Below are positions 56,132-64,000 of a stretch of DNA of 64,000 bases, piece by piece (positions within the stretch are counted from its first letter, which is position 1; each line of letters starts with the position of its first letter). This stretch comes from Ceratopteris richardii (Eukaryota; Streptophyta; Polypodiopsida; Polypodiales; Pteridaceae). A model generated the notes under the pieces. It had not been told where the DNA came from. It ran no database searches and worked only from the letters and a program-made list of their open reading frames with translations. The DNA is taken from contig CM035423.1 of the NCBI GenBank assembly GCA_020310875.1, positions 118,036,989-118,100,988 on the forward strand. The letters run 5' to 3'. Position numbers and translations under genes: made by a program.

Positions 56132-56318
56132 AAGAGTGCCTTGTGTATTCATGTCATATGTGAGCACTCTTTTCCTTTGGTGGTAGTAAAACACAAGAGT
56201 GCCTTGTGTTTTCATGTGATATGTGAGCACTCTCTTTTGCTTTGGTGCTAGTAAAACACAAGAGTTCTTTGTGTATTCATGTGATATGTGAGCACTCTCT
56301 TTTGCTTTGGTGCTAGAT
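56132..56318 (+). repeat. Minisatellite, three units of 63-65 bp
   Basis: Units start AAGAGTKCYTTGTGT at 56132, 56195 and 56260. Each contains TCATGTSATATGTGAGCACT and TTTGGTGSTAG. Confidence 0.93.
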
Positions 56319-58180
56319 CAGTTGTTGAAATAAAACATTTCACAAATAAATTGTTGAAACAAAAAATTCCATAAACATGTTAGGTTGAGTTCGACACACA
56401 AACTGGTGACACAACTTCTCCTTCCAAATGTCAGCATTTTGTATATTAAAGAAAAAGAAACATGTTCCGGCTCCACCATTGCATGAGACGACCTTCCGTT
56501 CTTACTACGTTTTTGTGCCATCTGACAACAAAATTCCATTGGTCACTCGAATGGTTCAACAAATGCATTTGCATATATATTAACTCCATAATTACTCACG
56601 TCATCTCTATTCTCATGTCTGTTAGTGAAGAGTTTAGGTTTTCCCTCGTTGGATCGGATATAATTCATAACCATGGATCAAAGACGAGGAAAAATTAAGG
56701 TCAATATCCGTTATAAGAAGAAAGTGAACTCATTTGAAATGAACAAGTGCATTGAACTACTAGAAGATTTAAATGGTCTTGTTTGGTTTGAATTGATTCC
56801 TTGTTCAATCATAGAGTTTGAAAGAATGCATGAATGATTATCAAAACCATACATGCATGCATACATTTCAATAAAATTATCATGAATTTAGGATTCAAAT
56901 CAGTTTGAAAGCTTCAAAAGAATGATCAAAGAGATTCAATTTGCTTTCATATCTTTATGTAGGTGTTGTTACACATTGAAGGGTTTGTAAATTCATATAG
57001 GAATATCTATTTCTTTTGACATTTTAAAAATTGATAATTGATAAAGTTCTAATTAAGCTCACAAAGGATCAGGGAATTTAGAGTTTTCTGATAGGTGAAA
57101 AAATCTCAATTTTTTAGATCTTCTATAAAAGGTTTACTCTCTCTAAGGTATACATGGATGTCTTCACAGAGGCCTTTTTCATCATTGGGAAATCAAAATG
57201 ATGTGACTTTTGTTGGGATCTTTGATTATAATTCTAAGTTTCTTTTTTAAAAATATCATATCAATTGGCGTTTTGATCTAAGAAAAGAAAACAAATTTGC
57301 TATGAACATTGTGCATACTTTTTTCTTTAGCAGGAATGTGCACATTCGTAGAAACTTATGTGTTTCTCCCGATTGTACGGATAGAATGTAATGAGATTTG
57401 GATATGTGTTGAAATATGTAATTGTTGACTGATTTTCATGACTTTTGGAAAAAATGTGGGGGTTATAATGCTTTTTCTAGATCACTAGTCCCTCTGGCAA
57501 GGACTTGCCAAAGAATTGCATAGTGGTCTAGCAATTAGGACATTTCACTTTGAAGGATTGTCTAATGAATATGAATCATTTTGGACATGGTCTTCAGCTT
57601 TGGAACACAAAAAATTGGAGATCTTTTGGACATCATTGCATGGGTCCACTAACAATTTTAGTTCTCTAGTTCAATCTTTGACGACACAAATTTGTGTATG
57701 TATTCCAGACACCATTTTTAAAATTTCTCTCATACAGATTATGGAATTGTAATGCAATTTTGTCAAATTTTAGTTAATAATGTGACCATACTTCTAATGA
57801 ACCGAATTTCATTAGACTTGGAGCTCATCTTTAAAGTCTTTTGATGATTTATTGGTGGGCATGTATCACCTTTAGGACCCTTTATACATAGGTGTAGACT
57901 ATTAAAATTTTGGCCAGAAGTTCATGGAAATTAATCGAAATGATTTAATTCCACCCCAACGTTGTACCTAGCTTTGATGACTACCTTGATAATAAAAATT
58001 ATAAGTTTTGGAGTTTTCAAATTGATTCTAATCCTCTCATCATTTTGGTGGGTATTACTATTAGAGACATAGGAGCAACATAAGTAGGAAACATTATGTG
58101 GTTTCATTAGTTTATTTCATTGCATAAAGTAGAAAATTAGTATTTCTTTAAGTAGCTAATATATTTTCTCACAAGACAAC
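56319..58180. other. AT-rich DNA, no gene recognised
   Basis: Short frames only. A plus segment near 57960-58060 reads VPSFDDYLDNKNYKFWSFQI, vaguely like the start of a copia gag (D-x-x-NY-x-x-W), but too short and too far out of order to call. Confidence 0.4.
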
Positions 58181-58189
58181 TTAAAAGTT

Positions 58190-59240
58190 GAATGATCATA
58201 TTTCATTTGATGAAGCACAAAATTTAGAAAAATGGATGGCTACTATGCAATCAGATTATGATGATGTAGTGAAGAATGGTATGTGGTCTTTCTATGACTT
58301 GCCTCTTGTTTAGAAGGCCATTGGCACTAAGTGGGTATGCAAGCTGAAGCATAAGCCTGATGGAGCACTTGATAGGTATAAGGCTAGGCTTGTTGCAAAA
58401 TGTTATGCTCAAGAGAGGGGCATTGATTTTGATGAGACCTTTGCACCCTCATGTTGGTTCACCACTATTTATAGCATTGTGCACTTTCACCTCATCGTGG
58501 TTGGAATGTACATGAGTTGGAAATTAACTATATTTCTGAATGGTGACTTACAAGAAGAAGTGTATGTATTTAAGCCCCATGCTTCTGTGCAAAAAGGGCA
58601 TGAAAACAAAGTGTGTAGGTTGAAAAAGGCATTATATGGTTTGAAGCAAGCACCATGTGCTTTGTATTAAAGGATGCATGCCTACTGGATTGCACATGGT
58701 TTTGAGATCAATCAATACCTTATATGTTAATCATGCGAATGTTGTACTTTTGATCATTGTTGTATATGTTGATGACATGCTCCTCACTTAGCCTAATGAG
58801 AATTATATTGCAAATCTAAGGTTGATTGGCATGCCAGATTTGGGGCTTTTGCATCATTATTTGGGCATCCACTTTATGAAAGGTGTTGGGGGAATAGCTT
58901 TGTGTCAAACAAATATATTCACACATTATTGCATTGTTTTGGCATTTACCTATTGCCACTCCTATCAAAACGATTTTACAGTTGAGTCTTCATGATGCTC
59001 GAGATCCATTTGATATTGTTCTCTATCAATAGATTGTTGGATGCTTCATGTACTTATGCATAACTTAGCTTGATATTTGGTTTGCTATCTCTCATATGCA
59101 TAGGTTTATGTATCGCCCAGCTCTCAAGCATTGATAGGTGGTTAAGCACATCTTTTCCTACTTGTGTGGTACTCAGCTACTTGGATCGTTTTATCCCAAG
59201 GGTTATGATGTTGTAATGAAGAATGGTATGTGGTATTTTG
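58190..59240 (+). pseudogene. Copia H reverse transcriptase and RNase H relic
   Basis: The frame reads ISFDEAQNLEKWMATMQSDY, KWVCKLKHKPDGALDRYKAR and LVAKCYAQERGIDFDETFAP (start of RT), then FLNGDLQEEVYVFKPHA and CRLKKALYGLKQAP. VVYVDDMLL carries the YVDD active site at 58765-58776. Further on are DIWFAISHMHRFMYRPALKH and VVKHIFSYLCGTQLLGSFYP of the RNase H start. There are many stops and several frameshifts. At about 59203 the sequence returns to a second copy of the RT N-terminal part. It is a fourth copia lineage, distinct from A to F. Confidence 0.88.
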
Positions 59241-59278
59241 TGACTTGCCTCCTGTTTAGAAGGCCATTGGCACTAAGT
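59203..59278 (+). repeat. Displaced copy of the RT start of copia H
   Basis: About 76 bases match 58256-58334 in the same orientation (TTATGATGWTGTARTGAAGA, GACTTGCCTCYTGTTTAGAA and GCCATTGGCACTAAGTG are shared). It lies 947 bases downstream, at the point where the RNase H reading frame is lost. Confidence 0.88.
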
Positions 59279-59559
59279 GTGAGTATCGAGATAAATATAG
59301 GGAGATTTTACCAAGATTCCTCATTAAGTGCCAAATTTTTGCTAGGCCCATAAGTTTGTACTTGATCTTTGAGAGACATTGTGTCCACTTCTGAAAGAGA
59401 AAACTTGTATCTAGTTTGACACAAGAATAGAAGGAAGAGGCTCATCGTGAGGGCCTTTGTTATGGATGCCTAGGAAGGCATGCATATCAATTGTGTTCTA
59501 AAAAGAAAAAGATTTACATAGTACGATATAGTTAAAAGGGATTAGCATCAAATAAGATT

Positions 59560-60500
59560 TATCAATGATGATGTACATAAGGAAACGTTTTCTACTAGAT
59601 TTGGTCATTATGAGTATCTTGTAATGCCTTTTGGACTAAAAGATGCTCGTGTTACTTTTATGATGCTCATGAATGATATCTTTTTTCCCTTTATTCATCA
59701 ATTTGTAGTAGATTTTTTGGATCATTTATTGATTTTTAGTAAAACCTTGAAAGATCATGAATATCATTTGCGTACAATTTTGAATATGTTAAATGAGAAT
59801 ACATTGTACGTTGACCTAGAGAAGAGACAACAATCTCTATCTAAGATTGAATACTTTGGATATGTTCTTTCCATGGATGGAATTAGGATGGATCCAAGGA
59901 AAGTATGTGTGATCTTGAGTTAGTTAGTAAATTCCTAAGAATGAGCTTACAATAATTCTTAGGATTATCAAAAATTCATTGCAAGGTATTCATACATAGA
60001 TGCACCGTTGACATATTTATTATATAGAACATGAAAGTTTTGTGTGGGGTAGTGCACAATAAGAAGATTTTGATGCATTGAAACAAGTGGTTTCAAGTGC
60101 TCTTGTATTGTTAGTAGCAGATTCACATAAACGTTTTGAACTAGAGACCAATGCTACTTACATGATAGTTCATGCAATTTTAATTTAGGATTGAAAACTA
60201 GTTGCTTTTGAAAGTAAAAGCCTTTCTCAATCTCAAAGAAATTGGCCTATCCATTAACAAGAATTTATGCTATAGTACATGCTTTGGAAATTTACAGACA
60301 TTATTTCTATGGGGTAATTTTTAAAGTTTTCACAATCATCGCATTTTAAAGTATTTCTCTTCCTAGCTTGATCTATGGGGGAGACAAGTTAGATGTGCTA
60401 AGTTGATGCAATAATTTTACACCAAGATCTTTTATAGAAGAGGAAATAACAATATGGTTGAACATGCATTATTTGGTATTATGCATCAAATTAGCCTTAC
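59560..60500 (+). pseudogene. Ty3/gypsy I reverse transcriptase and RNase H relic
   Basis: The frame reads TRFGHYEYLVMPFGLKDARV (gypsy RT), then FLDHLLIFSKTLKDHEYHLR. FLDH at 59714-59725 stands where gypsy has YLDD or FLDD, so the second catalytic Asp is lost. LEKRQQSLSKIEYFGYVLSM and GIRMDPRKV follow. After several stops the RNase H reads FELETNATYMIVHAILI, VAFESKSLSQSQRNWPIH and YRHYFYGVIFKVFT. No integrase follows. It adjoins copia H and is of similar decay. Confidence 0.9.
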
Positions 60501-60543
60501 AGTTCTAGACAATGATTTGATTCAAGGGATTAAAGACTCACAT

Positions 60544-60622
60544 GTTGAGGATGACTACTATCAATCAATAGTAATAAAATTGCAAGTCACAGGTTGAGGA
60601 TGACTACTATCAATCTATAGTA
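60544..60622 (+). repeat. Two-copy direct repeat, period 49 bp
   Basis: GTTGAGGATGACTACTATCA plus ATCWATAGTA occurs at 60544 and 60593. Confidence 0.9.
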
Positions 60623-60629
60623 AAAACTC

Positions 60630-61580
60630 GATTGTGATAAATTCAAGTTGTCTCATAGTAATTAAAAACATTTCATTGGTGATGTTATTTGATTCATAAT
60701 CCTTGTCAATATTTGGATTATTTGTTCCTATAATCAACACTTTGCTTTTGGTATATGAAGTGTTCATACCCATGTATATATTTAGAAGAAACAATACCTG
60801 ATAGTATATTTTCCTAATAGGAACAAAGATGAAAGATTACTTTGGTTTCTTGCACACAATTTAAATACCTACTTGAGTCTAACAATTTTATATTTATTAT
60901 AAACACCAAAAATAATTTTCTAGATCTATTCAAGGGAGGGCTTGCTTCACGCAGGTTTATTTATCGATTTCTTGATTGCATAATCCCTAAGAAAGGCTCC
61001 ATGATGCTTACAAAAGCGTCTACTAGATCTTGTATGCTTTGACTCAAAGCACAATATCTAATATGAGTTACACAATCCATTTTCAACTTCGTAGGAGGAT
61101 GGCCGTAATATTTATGTTGCATTGAAACAAATGAAAATAATTATTGATTTGTGCTTTAAATAAAACGAAAAATGAAATTCCAATAATATTATGCTTACAT
61201 GTTGGAGAAAAAGGCCACTTTCTCTCGGACAAACTAATGGGAAGGTATGAATCAATTTGATTCTTTTTATTTATAACTGTGCATGTATTCTCAATGAAAC
61301 AAACGAACTTAGATTAAATGTGAATTTATAGGATAGATATAAGAATTACAAATCTAGTTAATATTAAGTAGCGCATATTCATTGTATTGAGGAGAACATT
61401 TTTCCAGACATAGTTGTTTGAAAAACAAATATCATCACATCTCTTGGTATTTTGTTATAAATTAATTATATCATCTAAGTGTCTAGATGGTTTAGACAAA
61501 TATGAATTCGGACACTGATTGGTGATTTACTTATTCAGTCAAGGATCTCAATACTAGACTTAAGTAAATGTTCTCTAAGA
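60630..61580. other. AT-rich DNA, no gene recognised
   Basis: Only short frames without motif. It is probably decayed gypsy sequence or spacer. Confidence 0.4.
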
Positions 61581-61584
61581 TAAG

Positions 61585-61990
61585 TAAGTAGCTTGGCCTA
61601 GTAGTTAAGTCATATAGATGGCAAGGAGGAGGTCTTGGGTTCAAGTCCTATGAGAGTAACAGGAGAGTGTTTTGCTCCAAGAGCTCTAGATCCTTCAAAA
61701 AGCATCCATTTGAGTTGATTCAAGTTAACTCGGACATTTGGTGCACATCTAGTTACATGATCAACACTTGGATGGTTAGTATACATCTCCTAAAGAGGGC
61801 GATCCCTTTGAGAGATCTATATATACAATGCTTGTTTTGGAGGATGGGACACATCCATTCAAACGCTAGCTTGGTGGAAACTTTGTTGCAATGGTATCAC
61901 AACTTTGAAGATGCTAGTCTGAAATTTAAAAAAAAAGCACTTCCATCTTCTCCACGAATTCTTCCTGCAACATTGCTTTTTCCTTAATTT
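61585..61990 (+). mobile_element. Candidate tRNA-derived SINE (pol III A and B boxes)
   Basis: TGGCCTAGTAGTT at 61594-61606 fits the pol III A box and GGTTCAAGTCC at 61638-61648 fits the B box (consensus GGTTCGANTCC with one change), about 32 bases apart, as in tRNA genes and plant SINE heads. No cloverleaf can be folded from the surrounding bases, so it is not an intact tRNA gene. The right edge is not determined, and no flanking duplication or poly-A/T end was found. The end given is a guess. Confidence 0.5.

Positions 61991-64000
<2,010 letters not shown>

Noticed and set aside
61585-61660. An intact tRNA gene
   Set aside because: A and B boxes are present but I cannot fold acceptor and anticodon stems from the flanking bases.

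Overview
The window is nuclear DNA of a plant, almost certainly a seed plant with a repeat-rich genome. It holds Ty1/copia and Ty3/gypsy retrotransposons, a CACTA transposon with a plant-type TNP2 transposase, copia primer-binding sites of the TGGTATCAGAGC type, plant-telomere-like TTTAGGG motifs and long TATG, CACATA, TA and CT arrays. I cannot name the species. I see no intact host gene, no rRNA gene and no intact tRNA gene. Every retrotransposon reading frame is broken.

Layout. 1-6600: the last part of a Ty3/gypsy integrase, then three decayed unidentified frames and a possible LTR/promoter region. 7200-11550: a gag scrap and a 5'-truncated copia (here F) with its 3' LTR. 13585-19838: a 6,254-bp CACTA element with 3-bp duplications, holding a telomere-like tandem array and a two-exon TNP2 transposase with a defective 3' part. 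21508-35492: copia A (minus strand) between GAATG duplications. A has copia B (plus strand) nested in its 5' LTR and a solo LTR of the B family nested between its integrase and reverse transcriptase. B carries a 1,824-bp tandem duplication of integrase-RT. 36587-37830: an inverted pair of 230-bp LTRs around a coding-like segment, next to a copia RNase H relic (E). About 38480-43752: copia C (plus strand), whose gag is split by a 2,987-bp insertion (X) with 10-bp terminal inverted repeats and a 4-bp duplication. 43871-50023: copia D (minus strand), with both LTRs recognisable and a primer-binding site. 50024-51244: microsatellites and a lone CACTA-type terminus. 51290-53100: a gypsy gag, primer-binding site and LTR end (G, minus strand). 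54300-62700: low-copy-looking DNA with unidentified coding relics, a copia RT relic (H), a gypsy RT/RNase H relic (I) and a SINE-like pol III promoter. 62749-64000: a TATATG hexamer array running off the window.

History read from the sequence. A inserted first. B entered A's 5' LTR, and a B-family element entered A's coding region and collapsed to a solo LTR. B's pol was later duplicated in tandem after it was already dead. C was hit by X. Many stops and lost catalytic residues look like C-to-T or G-to-A changes, as expected of long-methylated, silenced elements. The most novel item is X, which does not fit the usual duplication length of the common plant DNA transposon superfamilies.
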